Below are positions 36,195 to 45,341 of a stretch of 64,000 nt of DNA, in pieces. Origin of the DNA: Intestinibacter bartlettii (GTDB taxonomy: Bacteria > Bacillota > Clostridia > Peptostreptococcales > Peptostreptococcaceae); the NCBI RefSeq assembly GCF_000154445.1, contig NZ_DS499563.1; one strand, given 5' to 3'. The position numbers and the translations under genes are program-made. Position 1 is the stretch's first letter. The number at the start of each line of letters is the position of its first letter. The notes beneath the pieces are model-generated. The model was not told where the DNA came from, ran no database searches, and saw only the letters and a list, made by a program, of their open reading frames with translations.

Positions 36195-36893
36195 TTATTT
36201 GTCTAATCCTAACTTTGATTTTAATTCTGATAATTCATCATCTATTTCTGAAGATGTATTTTTAGTTTCATTATCATATTTTGCAATTAAATCCTCTATA
36301 TTTTCTTCTTTTTGAGAATTATTTAATTCAGCCATAGCATTTGCTGTATCTAATTTTTTATTTATCTTTGCTTCCATTTCATCGAATTTAGACATATTTC
36401 CTATAGCTCCGTTTACACTAGAGCCTATTTTGTTTAACTTTTCTTGTGTATTTACAACTGCCATTTTTGCTTTTAATTCGTCTCTTCTCGTATTTAATTG
36501 CGATATATCTTTTATTAATTTGTCGTGCATCTCTCTCATTTTAGTTGAATTTTCTTTTGCTATATCGTAAGTTTGTTGAAGTGAAATTAATTTATTATTT
36601 AACTCACCTTTTTTTGATAAAAATGTTCTAGCATCAGCTTCATTTCCACTTAATAAAGCTTTTTCTGCATAAGTTTGCATTTTATTTATTGAATCTATAC
36701 ATTCATCAAGTTCTCTTTTTGATTTTGTTTCTTCTGCCATAACTGCTGCAGTCTCAGCTTTTACCTTACCTAAATCACTTTCTAAATTTCTAAGATATTG
36801 ATCTATCATTTTCATTGGATCTTCCACTTTATCTAATAATGCATTTATATTTGAAGACATTATATCTTTAAATCTACTTAAAATACCAGCCAT
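36195..36893 (-). CDS. PspA/IM30 family protein (YdjF-like)
   Basis: A 232-residue coiled-coil protein of the PspA/IM30/Vipp1 family: GILSRFKDIMSSNINALLDKVEDPMKMIDQYLRNLESDL is the family N-terminus with the membrane-binding helix and the conserved DP element. The long helical hairpin follows (residues 28-150). It forms rod or ring polymers that protect stressed membranes. First gene of a three-gene unit with the zinc-ribbon and SPFH genes (68 and 16 base gaps), after a palindrome-rich promoter region. Confidence 0.92.
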   Translation of the reverse strand: MAGILSRFKDIMSSNINALLDKVEDPMKMIDQYLRNLESDLGKVKAETAAVMAEETKSKRELDECIDSINKMQTYAEKALLSGNEADARTFLSKKGELNNKLISLQQTYDIAKENSTKMREMHDKLIKDISQLNTRRDELKAKMAVVNTQEKLNKIGSSVNGAIGNMSKFDEMEAKINKKLDTANAMAELNNSQKEENIEDLIAKYDNETKNTSSEIDDELSELKSKLGLDK

Positions 36894-36941
36894 TTTAAAC
36901 CTCCTAAAATTAATTGTTTTTCTTATTTTTAGTATATCATA

Positions 36942-36987
36942 CTATATTAATTAATATATATTAATTAATATATTCCAAATGGAATAT
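36942..36987. promoter_or_regulatory. Palindromic elements upstream of the PspA-like operon
   Basis: ATATTCCA (36970-36977) / TGGAATAT (36980-36987) is an 8-bp inverted repeat with a two-base spacer. Next to it, ATTAATTAATATA is repeated in tandem, forming a long AT palindrome (about 36942-36971). These lie 50-95 bases upstream of the operon start and are candidate operator sites. Confidence 0.45.
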
Positions 36988-37032
36988 TTTTACATCTAAT
37001 AAATAACCAAAAATAATTTTTTTAAACTTAAT

Positions 37033-37830
37033 TTATAATTCTATTTCAAGTTTATCGCTTAATTTTACAACACCACCGATAGTTATTTTTTTTATTTCTC
37101 CATTTTCTTTATATATTTGAGATGCTATTGTTCCTCCAGGTTGTTTTATATCAAATTTTAGTACACCATCTTTTAAATCTTGTCCTAAATAAGTTACAGT
37201 AGCTAATGTACCACTTCCACAACTGCTTTCAAAAAATGTAGTGTCTGTATCTTTTACATAAACTGCTGGTGTTATGTAGTTTTTTTCTTTATCAAAAAAC
37301 ATAACTCCAAAGGCTTCTATATCGTAATTTTCATATACAGCCTTTTTAAATTTCTCAAAATTTTCGTCTGTTGCATCAACACTTTCTGCTATTATATGGT
37401 TTATTCCATCTATTAATACAATTGGAAATTTTCCTAGCCCGCTTACATTTATACTTTCAATTCTTTTTGGTATTGGCATATCTATTTCCGATGTTTCATT
37501 TTCAAAATCCACCTTTGTATTTAAAGGTCTATCGCTTCCTGTTATCTCAACAAGTACATTTCCACTTTCTATATTATTTTGGCGTGCAAATAACATTCCT
37601 ATACTTCGTGATGCATTTCCACAAAATTCTCCCCCCATCATTTCGAGCCTAACATCGCCCCCCATAATGGGTTCCTTTACAAATCCCACTTGTTCTGCAT
37701 TGAAATCTGTGTTTTCTAAAATATTTTTTGCAATATCTTTATAGTCTTCTTTTTCTACATAATCTAAAACAAAAACTGTTATATTATTTGCAGGATTTGC
37801 AACTACTATATTATATTTATTTTTTTGCAT
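37033..37830 (-). CDS. Diaminopimelate-epimerase-like protein, possible amino-acid racemase
   Basis: A 265-residue PLP-independent racemase fold. The two catalytic Cys motifs are GGEFCGNASRS and ESSCGSGTLA. Overall organisation matches DapF and its relatives such as the histidine racemase CntK. It is not next to lysine-biosynthesis or metallophore genes, so the substrate is open. ATG at 37830 after AAAGGGG. Monocistronic by appearance. Confidence 0.82.
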   Translation of the reverse strand: MQKNKYNIVVANPANNITVFVLDYVEKEDYKDIAKNILENTDFNAEQVGFVKEPIMGGDVRLEMMGGEFCGNASRSIGMLFARQNNIESGNVLVEITGSDRPLNTKVDFENETSEIDMPIPKRIESINVSGLGKFPIVLIDGINHIIAESVDATDENFEKFKKAVYENYDIEAFGVMFFDKEKNYITPAVYVKDTDTTFFESSCGSGTLATVTYLGQDLKDGVLKFDIKQPGGTIASQIYKENGEIKKITIGGVVKLSDKLEIEL

Positions 37831-38000
37831 TATATATACCCCTTTATACTAAATATTATTTTAATTTAATAATTCAGTTTTTTCCTTTTCCTTAAAATTC
37901 ATTATAACAAATACAATATTTTCACTCAACATTGTACGCTTTATAATATAAATATCTCTTACTTATAGAAAAAGGGCGTATAAAACTTCCTTACTAAGTC

Positions 38001-38033
38001 AAAAAGGCTGTTACAAAACACGTGTAACAGCCT
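38001..38033 (-). terminator. Terminator after the Nif11-like gene
   Basis: AGGCTGTTACA (38005-38015) / TGTAACAGCCT (38023-38033), with AAAAA before the left arm giving the U-tract on the minus strand. Fifteen bases after the stop at 38048. Confidence 0.85.
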
Positions 38034-38047
38034 CTAGTTTATATAAA

Positions 38048-38317
38048 TTATTTTAAAGCAGCGAAAAAATCTTCATACCAATCGCCCCAATCGTCGATTG
38101 GATATACTGCTCCACCATTACAGCTCTTTAATAAGTTTGCTGCATATTCTTCCCCTATTTGAAATAGCTCTCCAACAGTCATCGGATATCCCGCTTCTGT
38201 TGCAACTTCACAAAATGCTTGCATTGGATCTTTTGCAGATTTTGTATCTATTAGTTTTTGTTTTAAATTAGGATTATGTCTAGCTTCTGTTAATATTTTT
38301 ACTAATTTTTCATTCAT
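38048..38317 (-). CDS. Nif11-type leader peptide-like small protein
   Basis: An 89-residue protein. Residues 1-67 resemble the Nif11 leader domain (helical NPNLKQKLIDTKSAKDPMQ, then AFCEVATEAGYPMTVGELF). A Gly-Gly (68-69, in SCNGGA) follows, then a 20-residue tail, AVYPIDDWGDWYEDFFAALK, rich in aromatic and acidic residues. Nif11 leaders are precursor peptides of ribosomally made natural products, usually cleaved at the double glycine. From memory, clostridial relatives keep a similar NGG-V-P-D-YE-FF tail, which suggests a conserved role. A GTG nine bases upstream is rejected: AAGGGG stands eight bases before the ATG at 38317. The gene follows the GNAT gene by 44 bases. No radical SAM, lanthipeptide synthetase, peptidase or exporter gene adjoins. 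Confidence 0.72.
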   Translation of the reverse strand: MNEKLVKILTEARHNPNLKQKLIDTKSAKDPMQAFCEVATEAGYPMTVGELFQIGEEYAANLLKSCNGGAVYPIDDWGDWYEDFFAALK

Positions 38318-38361
38318 ATATATCACCCCTTATAATTTCCTATATGCTATAAAACCGAAAT

Positions 38362-38862
38362 TTAAACATCTAGTTTTATATCATAACAATAAAACACATC
38401 AGTTTTTCCCATAAATTCCATTTGACCCGCAAATCTAAATCCGCATTTTTTAAATAGATTATACATTTTTATATTCATTGAATTAGTATCTGTTTTTAAA
38501 TACATTATTCCATTATCCATTGCTAAATTTTCTGCATATCTTATTAAATTTTTGGCTTTACCTTGACGTCTATATTTTGGATTTATGCCCATTCTATGTA
38601 TAACTAATGCATCTTCATCACTTATCCAATTCATTTCTTTATACTCATCTGGCTGAACGTCATTTATACAGACAAATCCTATTAAATCGCCCTCAAATTC
38701 ATCAACATATAAGCTTCCTTCTTCTATATCTTGCTTAAAATTTTCAGCTTTTGGATAATTCTCATCCCATTGAGTATTGTTACTTTCCTTCATTTCCACA
38801 ACTATTTGATTTACAATATCCATTATGCCATCAACATCATTTAAGTTTGCCTTTCTTATCAT
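38362..38862 (-). CDS. GNAT-family N-acetyltransferase
   Basis: A 166-residue GNAT protein. The acetyl-CoA loop is RMGINPKYRRQGKAKNLIRYAEN (motif A, R/Q-x-x-G-x-G/A), followed by the YLKTDTNSMNIKMYNLFKKCGFRFAG motif B region. The start at 38862 follows AGGAGGGG at five bases; the longer version starting at 38910 lacks a site. It is read before the Nif11-like gene in the same direction. GNAT enzymes can acylate peptides, and a GNAT class that fatty-acylates Nif11-type precursors has been reported, but this one looks like an ordinary small-molecule GNAT. Confidence 0.85.
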   Translation of the reverse strand: MIRKANLNDVDGIMDIVNQIVVEMKESNNTQWDENYPKAENFKQDIEEGSLYVDEFEGDLIGFVCINDVQPDEYKEMNWISDEDALVIHRMGINPKYRRQGKAKNLIRYAENLAMDNGIMYLKTDTNSMNIKMYNLFKKCGFRFAGQMEFMGKTDVFYCYDIKLDV

Positions 38863-38981
38863 ACATACCCCTCCTCTTCTTATATAATAAATATATAAAA
38901 ATAATAACATCCTTTTGGAACTATTTTCATTATATTGGAATTTTTTTATTGAAAATTATTATTTTTCATAATTATATAAAT

Positions 38982-39020
38982 AAAAATTACCACCACAATT
39001 ATTTTGCGATGGTAATTTTT
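38982..39020 (-). terminator. Terminator of the cardiolipin synthase gene
   Basis: AAAAATTACCA (38982-38992) / TGGTAATTTTT (39010-39020). The left-arm A-run gives U-residues on the minus-strand transcript. It sits seven bases past the gene end at 39027. Confidence 0.65.
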
Positions 39021-39026
39021 AATTTA

Positions 39027-40556
39027 TTATAGAAGCGGTGCAAATACCCTTAAAACCGCTCTAAATAAAGTATCTATCTTTCCATTTGAAAATACATTTG
39101 TATTTTCTATTTTTCTACTTTTTGCAATTGTCTCTAATGCATCTTGTTTTATATCTTGTATACATTTTGATTTATATAAAAATACACCACATTCAAAATG
39201 AAGATATAAACTTCTGTAGTCAAAGTTGATTGTACCAACTGTTGCTACTTCATCATCAGATACCACAACTTTTGCATGTAAAAATCCTGGTGTATATTCA
39301 TAAATCTCTACTCCATTTTCGATTAATTGATGATAATAAGATCTTGTAAGTTTAAATACTGTCTTTTTATCAGGTATTCCAGGAGTTACTATCTTAACAT
39401 CAATACCTCTTTTTGATGCTAAGCAAAGAGCTGTCATCATTTCATTATCGATTATAAGATAAGGCGTAAAAATATATACGTATTTTTTTGCGTTATTTAT
39501 AAGGTTTAGGTATACATTTTCGCCTACAACTTCTTCATCTAATGGTGAATCACCATATGGCTGAATATATCCATCATGTTGTACAAGTTTATTTAAATGA
39601 ACATGTGGTCTAAATTTATCATAATCTTCATCAGTTGGTCTAAATGAATTCCACATGTGTAAAAACATTGTAGTTAAATTCCATACACCTTCACCTTTAA
39701 GCATTATGCCTGTATCTTTCCAATAACCGAATCTTTCTTTTGTATTTATATATTCATCAGCTAAGTTTATTCCTCCAGTAAATCCTGTATGACCATCTAT
39801 AACAAGTATTTTTCTATGGTCTCTATTATTCATAGCAAGTGATACAAATGGAATAAATGGATTAAATGCCATACATTTAATTCCTCTAGCTTCTAATATT
39901 CTGTCGTATTTATAAGGTAAATTTGATACACATCCCATATCATCATAAATTAACCTTACATCTAGACCTTCTTGTGCTTTCTGTTCTAATATATCGAGTA
40001 TAGTATCCCACATATCTCCTTCATCAATTATGAAGTATTCCATAAAAATATAATGCTTTGCAGCTTTTAACTCTCTTATCATATCTTTGAAGTTTTCTTC
40101 TCCACTTTTATAATAAGTTGCATTAGTATTTTCATATATAGGAAATCCTACATGATTAGATAAATATCTCACTTGACCTGCTACTCGTAGGTCTTGTTTT
40201 TCAATATCTTTTATTACTTCTTGATTTTGAACTCTACACTTATGTTTTTCATGTTCTTTTTCAATTTTATCTCTCATTCTTCTTGTAGGCTTTTTATTAC
40301 CTAAAAATAAGTAAAGCAATCCACCAAAAATAGGAAATAGTAAAATTGGAATAATCCATGCTATTTTATATGCTGGGTTATCTTCTTTATTTACGATAAA
40401 AAGAACTACTAATATACTAAGTACCAGACATATTGCACTCCACACTTGGGAGTAGTGGCTAAATTTATTTAATATAAGCAACATATATACAACTTGTACT
40501 AAAATCATAAGTCCAAAAACAAAAAGCCTATTAAATATTAATTTTAAATATTTCAT
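39027..40556 (-). CDS. cls: Cardiolipin synthase
   Basis: A 509-residue phospholipase-D-type cardiolipin synthase. Two N-terminal membrane helices plus PLDNc tail segment are followed by two HKD motifs: HRKILVIDG (about residue 247) and HAKVVVSDD (about 428), each with the N-containing GGIN/GTIN tail. It joins two phosphatidylglycerols into cardiolipin. Length and motif order are standard for bacterial Cls. Transcribed alone. Confidence 0.95.
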   Translation of the reverse strand: MKYLKLIFNRLFVFGLMILVQVVYMLLILNKFSHYSQVWSAICLVLSILVVLFIVNKEDNPAYKIAWIIPILLFPIFGGLLYLFLGNKKPTRRMRDKIEKEHEKHKCRVQNQEVIKDIEKQDLRVAGQVRYLSNHVGFPIYENTNATYYKSGEENFKDMIRELKAAKHYIFMEYFIIDEGDMWDTILDILEQKAQEGLDVRLIYDDMGCVSNLPYKYDRILEARGIKCMAFNPFIPFVSLAMNNRDHRKILVIDGHTGFTGGINLADEYINTKERFGYWKDTGIMLKGEGVWNLTTMFLHMWNSFRPTDEDYDKFRPHVHLNKLVQHDGYIQPYGDSPLDEEVVGENVYLNLINNAKKYVYIFTPYLIIDNEMMTALCLASKRGIDVKIVTPGIPDKKTVFKLTRSYYHQLIENGVEIYEYTPGFLHAKVVVSDDEVATVGTINFDYRSLYLHFECGVFLYKSKCIQDIKQDALETIAKSRKIENTNVFSNGKIDTLFRAVLRVFAPLL

Positions 40557-40659
40557 TATGTTCCCCCTCTCAATAAATTTTTTAACTTATTTAGGTTAGT
40601 TTTTACGATATATTTATCTCTTATTACATTTAAATTATTACAAAAATTATATATTCTAT

Positions 40660-41823
40660 CTATATAAGATTATCTTGTTTTAATAAATTATATAAAGTCG
40701 GATTGAAGTTAAATTCTTCTCTTAGTTTTTCTACTTCAGTTAAAGATTTCTCTATTTTTTGTTTTGAAATATTTGATTTACTAGCTCTTATTAAAATATT
40801 TTTTGGTGAATGAGCTATGTCTATAAATTCTAAAAGTTGAGTTTTATAACCTACAGCCTCAAGTAAATTTCCTCTAACTGCATCTGTCATTAATGCTGCA
40901 ACTCTTTCTTGAACTATTCCATACCTAGTAAGTATATTTAAATTTTCAGGTTTCATTTGGTGATTTAGCTCATGCTGACAACATGGAACTGAAAATATCA
41001 TTTTTGCATTCCATTTTACTGCATTATAAAGCGCATAATCTGTTGCTGTATCACATGCATGTAAAGTTATAACCATATCTACTTTGTTATTGTATTTATA
41101 ACCATTTATATCCCCTAACTCAAAATGTAAATTATCGTATTTATAACGTTTAGCTACTTCGTTGCATTTTTTAATTACATCTTCTTTTAAATCTAAACCT
41201 ATCATTTTAACATTTATCTTTTTAATTTCAACAAAATAATAATAAAGTATAAATGTTAAATAAGATTTACCACAGCCGAAATCTAATATAGTAAGTTCTT
41301 TATAGTCATTTTTCTTTATCTCATCATCTATTATCTCTACAAATCTATTTATTTGTTTGTATTTATCGTATTTTGATTTTACTACTTTTCCTTCTTTAGT
41401 AAATACACCTAAATCTATTAAAGGTTCTATTATCATTCCTTCTTCTAATATATAATTTTTCTTTTTATTATGATCTTTGTTTATTAAATTAGAGTTATTA
41501 GCATTTTTTTTGCCTAAAAATACTTTACCCTTCTTAGATATTTTTAAATCAAAAGTAGTATTTTCACTCCAAGCTGCTAATTGTTTATAGCTATTTTCCA
41601 TATAATCTAAAAGATGATCTCTTAAATCTTCAATTTCTATATTTTCATGGAAAACTTGCTTATCAGTATATTTTTCAACTTGATAGTATTTTTTATTTTT
41701 ACTTTCTTTAAAGTTTATATTTATCTTGTTATATTTGTTTTCTTTATCTTTTTTATTACTTATAACTATTTTAAAAACTTGCCCTTCTACTATTTTATCT
41801 ATGGCATTTATTAAATTATCCAT
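40660..41823 (-). CDS. Class I SAM-dependent methyltransferase
   Basis: A 387-residue methyltransferase. Residues about 175-190 carry the SAM motif LTILDFGCGKSYL, with the acidic post-II motif (MIGLDLKEDVI) and VITLHACDTATDYAL (motif IV-like). CCQHELNHQM follows (about 280). The order suggests the Methyltransf_32 group found in Clostridia and also in eukaryotic homologues of tRNA or rRNA modification enzymes. Substrate unknown. The N-terminal 150 residues, rich in Lys/Asn/Tyr, lack recognisable motifs. Confidence 0.82.
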   Translation of the reverse strand: MDNLINAIDKIVEGQVFKIVISNKKDKENKYNKININFKESKNKKYYQVEKYTDKQVFHENIEIEDLRDHLLDYMENSYKQLAAWSENTTFDLKISKKGKVFLGKKNANNSNLINKDHNKKKNYILEEGMIIEPLIDLGVFTKEGKVVKSKYDKYKQINRFVEIIDDEIKKNDYKELTILDFGCGKSYLTFILYYYFVEIKKINVKMIGLDLKEDVIKKCNEVAKRYKYDNLHFELGDINGYKYNNKVDMVITLHACDTATDYALYNAVKWNAKMIFSVPCCQHELNHQMKPENLNILTRYGIVQERVAALMTDAVRGNLLEAVGYKTQLLEFIDIAHSPKNILIRASKSNISKQKIEKSLTEVEKLREEFNFNPTLYNLLKQDNLI

Positions 41824-42139
41824 TTTCTCCTCCTAAACTACATTAATTATATGTACTTATTTTAAATTATTCCTATTAATCTATTAGATTATTATATCAT
41901 TTACTTCAAATAATACAATTTTTAATTTATTTTATTTTTCATAATTATATTCTTTATTTGATTGTAATTATCATATGAATATGATTACCATATCTTTATA
42001 AACCTTTGTTATTTTTTCACCCTATTTTAATGCAAATTTGTTGATTTTTTCCATATTTTACATTAAACTAAAGTTAGGTTACTTATTTTAAATAAACATA
42101 TAACAACTTTTTACAATTTAAATTGGGGGGATTTTGAAT
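41824..42139. other. Divergent intergenic region, 316 bases
   Basis: AT-rich. It must hold promoters for the methyltransferase (minus) and the ferredoxin (plus), but no convincing -35/-10 pair was found. A rough palindrome lies near 41960-41990. No coding region. Confidence 0.5.
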
Positions 42140-42526
42140 ATGAAGAAAAAATTAGTTGTAACAGACAAAACTAAATGTCAAGCATGTTTTACTTGCGAAT
42201 TAGAATGTTCTATGGCATTCTATAAAAAAGCTGGTTTACCATGTATAGACATAACTAGCAAAAAAGGTGCTGTAGCTGTACAAGCATGTAATCAATGTGG
42301 TGTATGTGCTAAAAAATGTCCAGAAGGAGCTATTTCTGAAAATGCTAAAGGTGTTTATGTAATTGACAAGAAAAAATGTACAGGTTGCTTAACTTGTGTT
42401 GATGCCTGTCCAAGGGGAATAATAGTTAAGGATAACAGCAAAGAAACTCCTAGCAAATGTATCGCTTGTGGAAAATGTGCTAAAGCATGTCCAATGGGTA
42501 TATTAGAAGTTGTAGAAGCTGAATAA
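42140..42526 (+). CDS. Poly-ferredoxin with four [4Fe-4S] motifs
   Basis: A 128-residue electron carrier with four Cys sets: CQACFTCELEC, CNQCGVCAKKCP, CTGCLTCVDACP and CIACGKCAKACP. The order and Cys shape recall HycB/CooF-type electron-transfer subunits of hydrogenases or CO/formate dehydrogenases. No catalytic partner is adjacent. Start at the ATG at 42140, nine bases after GGGGGG; the upstream TTG at 42134 is too close to that site. Monocistronic with a strong terminator. Confidence 0.92.
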   Translation: MKKKLVVTDKTKCQACFTCELECSMAFYKKAGLPCIDITSKKGAVAVQACNQCGVCAKKCPEGAISENAKGVYVIDKKKCTGCLTCVDACPRGIIVKDNSKETPSKCIACGKCAKACPMGILEVVEAE

Positions 42527-43222
42527 TTATATAAATATAATATTAGATAGTCAAAAAGGCATAACTTAAAAGTTATGCCTTTTTATAATTTCAAAATTTA
42601 TATCCGAAAATCATTTTAAAACTTTATATTTTTTATTAGTATATTCATTCTTTTTTTAATATAATACTTAAATACTATAAGTATATTATTGTTATATATA
42701 TTATTTTATTTATATAGATATATATTCCCTATATTTCTACATTTATAAATTTTTGTATTTTTTTATTCTTATATATTTTAATTTTTTGTCATATCATTGT
42801 CAATATCTTGCAAAATTTATTTTATTTATTTATATTTACACTGTATTTTGATATATTTTTCCTACTAATTTACATTTTTCTAAATTTTTCTTATATTTAA
42901 AACATTTCAAATATTAAAATTATTTTTCATAAAAATTTTTTTATATGAAGACATTTAGTATATTTTTAGCTACTATAATTATAGGTATATTATTTTTTTA
43001 GTTTACTTATCATTTCAAAACTAATTTAATTTTGAAAAGTATATAAGTTTTTTATAAAATGTATTTCTATTTTTATTATTTTAAATAGTAAATTTTTTAC
43101 TCATCTTATATATTTTAAAATTTAGGTATATTATAAGGTATTTAATTTTTTTTACCAAAAAATGATAAGTTTACTAATTTTATTTTTTCTAATATTACAA
43201 ATTATATTTAGGAGGGGTTTTT
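42527..43222. other. Intergenic region, 696 bases
   Basis: Contains the ferredoxin terminator at 42553-42584 and otherwise extremely AT-rich sequence. No convincing promoter, riboswitch or gene was recognised. A tiny hydrophobic ORF without a ribosome site is listed among the rejected items. Confidence 0.5.
42553..42584 (+). terminator. Terminator of the poly-ferredoxin gene
   Basis: AAAAAGGCATAACTT (42553-42567) / AAGTTATGCCTTTTT (42570-42584), a perfect 15-bp stem with a two-base loop and a T-run built into the arm. Confidence 0.85.
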
Positions 43223-44722
43223 ATGGAAAAACTGATAACATCAATTTATAATGTTATTTGGAGTAACTGGTTAGTTTACTTGTGTTTATTATCAGGAGTT
43301 TATTTCTCTTTAAGAACGAAATTCTCCCAAGTTAGAAACTTAAAAACTATGGTTAAATTACTTCTTAATGGCGAAAAATCCGAAGAAGGTATCTCTTCTT
43401 TCCAAGGTTTCTGTACAGCACTTGCTGGTCGTATAGGTACTGGTAATATTGCTGGTGTTGCAACAGCAATAGCTTGGGGTGGTCCAGGGGCTTTATTCTG
43501 GATGTGGGCTATAGCATTCTTAGGTGCAGGTTCAGCATTCGCAGAATCTACTTTAGGACAACTTTATAAAGAACAACACGAAGGTCAATATCGTGGTGGT
43601 CCTGCATATTACATAGAAAAAGGATTCGGAGAAACAGGATTTGCTAAAGCTTATGGATTATTATTCGCAATAGTTACAGTAATAGCAATCGGTATATTAT
43701 TACCAGGTGTTCAATCAAACTCTATAGCAGATGCTGTTAAAAGTTCATTTGGTTTAAGCACAACTGTTACAGCAGTTATTTTAGTTGTTTTAACTGGTAT
43801 AGTTGTACTTGGTGGTATAAAAAGAATCGGTTCTGCTGCTGAATTTATAGTACCTTTCATGGGTGGTTTATATATTTTAATGGCTGTAATCATAATAATT
43901 GTTAATATAGGTCAATTACCTACAGTTTTATCTCAAATATTTAAAGGTGCATTTAAATTAGATGCTACTTTCGGTGGTATATTTGGTTCAACAGTTGCTT
44001 GGGGGGTTAAACGTGGTGTTTACTCTAATGAAGCTGGTCAAGGTACTGGTCCACAAGCATCTTCAGCTGCTGAAGTTAACCATCCAGCAGTTCAAGGTTT
44101 CGTACAAGCATTCTCAGTATATGTAGATACACTATTTGTTTGTTCTGCAACTGGATTTATGATACTTATGACAAACTGTTATACAACTTTCAATGAAAGT
44201 ACAAAAGAAGTTGTTTATAATGCAGGTCAAGCATTCACAGTAGATCAAATTGGTCCTCAATATACTATAGCTGGTATAAATACATTAATTCCTGGATTCG
44301 GTGGAGCATTCGTTACAATAGCATTATTCTTCTTCGTATTCACTACATTAATGGCATATTACTATATAGCTGAAGTTAACTTAACTTACATAGTAAAGAA
44401 AATAACTGGTGGTAAAAGTTCTAAAATTTGTGAATATATATTAGTATTAGTATTCTTAGCTATGATAGCATTTGGTGCTGTTAAATCTGCTACTTTAGCT
44501 TGGACAATGGGTGATGTCGGTGTTGGTATGATGGCTTGGTTAAATATAATCGCTATATTAGTTCTTTCTAACACAGTTATGAAATGTTTCAATGACTATG
44601 AACGTCAACTTAAAGCAGGAATTCCTACAACAGAAATTACATTTGATCCTGTAAGCTTAGGAATCAAAGGTGCTACTTTCTGGGAAGAAAAAGCTGCTCA
44701 AGGTAATAATTCCGATAAATAA
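43223..44722 (+). CDS. Sodium:alanine symporter family protein (AgcS)
   Basis: A 499-residue membrane protein of the alanine/glycine:cation symporter family. The sodium-binding region GRIGTGNIAGVATAIAWGGPGALFWMW (about residues 70-96) and KRGVYSNEAGQGTGP (about 263-277) are the diagnostic motifs. Ten or more membrane helices are visible. It imports alanine or glycine with sodium. Starts at ATG after AGGAGGGG. Long AT-rich upstream region, with its own terminator. Confidence 0.95.
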   Translation: MEKLITSIYNVIWSNWLVYLCLLSGVYFSLRTKFSQVRNLKTMVKLLLNGEKSEEGISSFQGFCTALAGRIGTGNIAGVATAIAWGGPGALFWMWAIAFLGAGSAFAESTLGQLYKEQHEGQYRGGPAYYIEKGFGETGFAKAYGLLFAIVTVIAIGILLPGVQSNSIADAVKSSFGLSTTVTAVILVVLTGIVVLGGIKRIGSAAEFIVPFMGGLYILMAVIIIIVNIGQLPTVLSQIFKGAFKLDATFGGIFGSTVAWGVKRGVYSNEAGQGTGPQASSAAEVNHPAVQGFVQAFSVYVDTLFVCSATGFMILMTNCYTTFNESTKEVVYNAGQAFTVDQIGPQYTIAGINTLIPGFGGAFVTIALFFFVFTTLMAYYYIAEVNLTYIVKKITGGKSSKICEYILVLVFLAMIAFGAVKSATLAWTMGDVGVGMMAWLNIIAILVLSNTVMKCFNDYERQLKAGIPTTEITFDPVSLGIKGATFWEEKAAQGNNSDK

Positions 44723-44749
44723 TACCTTTATTATAAATACCTAAATTTC

Positions 44750-44779
44750 AAAGTGGTATGGTGTAAACCATATCACTTT
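44750..44779 (+). terminator. Terminator of the symporter gene
   Basis: AAAGTGGTATGGT / ACCATATCACTTT with a G-T wobble in the stem and T-rich sequence after it. Confidence 0.8.
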
Positions 44780-44864
44780 TCATTTCTAATTATTTCTTTA
44801 AATATTGAATAACATACCCCAAATTGTAAAAAATAATATAAAATTGATTAATTTGGAGGCTAAT

Positions 44865-45302
44865 ATGTACATAAATTTTGAAGAAATAAGTCCAACATTA
44901 CTAAATACATTTTCAGAGAGTTTTAATTTAGATTCAAAAAATACTACTGTTTTATATAAAATAACAAATATTACTGAAAATAAATTTGATGATTTTGAAA
45001 AGTCTATTTTTCCATATTTATTTATCGATAATATTTATTACATATTATACGACGATAATATATATAAACTTATTAGTAAAACAGAAACCTCTACTAAAAT
45101 ATCTACCGAAAATATAATATCATCTATAAAACTAAAAATCTCTAAAGATGATATTTATAAAATGTACAACAATCTAAATTCAATGTTTACTATTTTTAAA
45201 GATGATTACTATAAAAGCCAAGTTAAAATTATGTCCTTATATGATTCATACAAGGAAAAAACATTAAAATATGCATATATTCACGGTTCTTTAATAATAT
45301 AA
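44865..45302 (+). CDS. Protein of unknown function
   Basis: I do not recognise this protein of 145 residues. It is acidic-polar, low in Ala/Gly, rich in Ile, Tyr, Asn, Ser and Thr, with no clear membrane helix. It has short hydrophobic segments such as FPYLFIDNIYYILYDDNIYKLI. The ATG at 44865 follows GGAGG at six bases; an in-frame ATG at 44805 lacks a ribosome site. It lies between the symporter and the convergent helicase gene and has its own terminator. Confidence 0.65.
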   Translation: MYINFEEISPTLLNTFSESFNLDSKNTTVLYKITNITENKFDDFEKSIFPYLFIDNIYYILYDDNIYKLISKTETSTKISTENIISSIKLKISKDDIYKMYNNLNSMFTIFKDDYYKSQVKIMSLYDSYKEKTLKYAYIHGSLII

Positions 45303-45323
45303 AAGGTGCTTTAAGCACCTTTT
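45301..45323 (+). terminator. Terminator of the unknown gene at 44865
   Basis: AAAAGGTGCT (45301-45310) / AGCACCTTTT (45314-45323), overlapping the stop codon and ending in T-rich sequence. It may also affect transcription from the convergent helicase gene, whose stop is at 45342. Confidence 0.75.
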
Positions 45324-45341
45324 ATATTATAATAAATTATA

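Noticed and set aside
42945..43001. Tiny ORF (18 residues, hydrophobic, MKTFSIFLATIIIGILFF) in the gap before the symporter
   Set aside because: No ribosome binding site and no conserved context; AT-rich chance ORFs of this size are expected.
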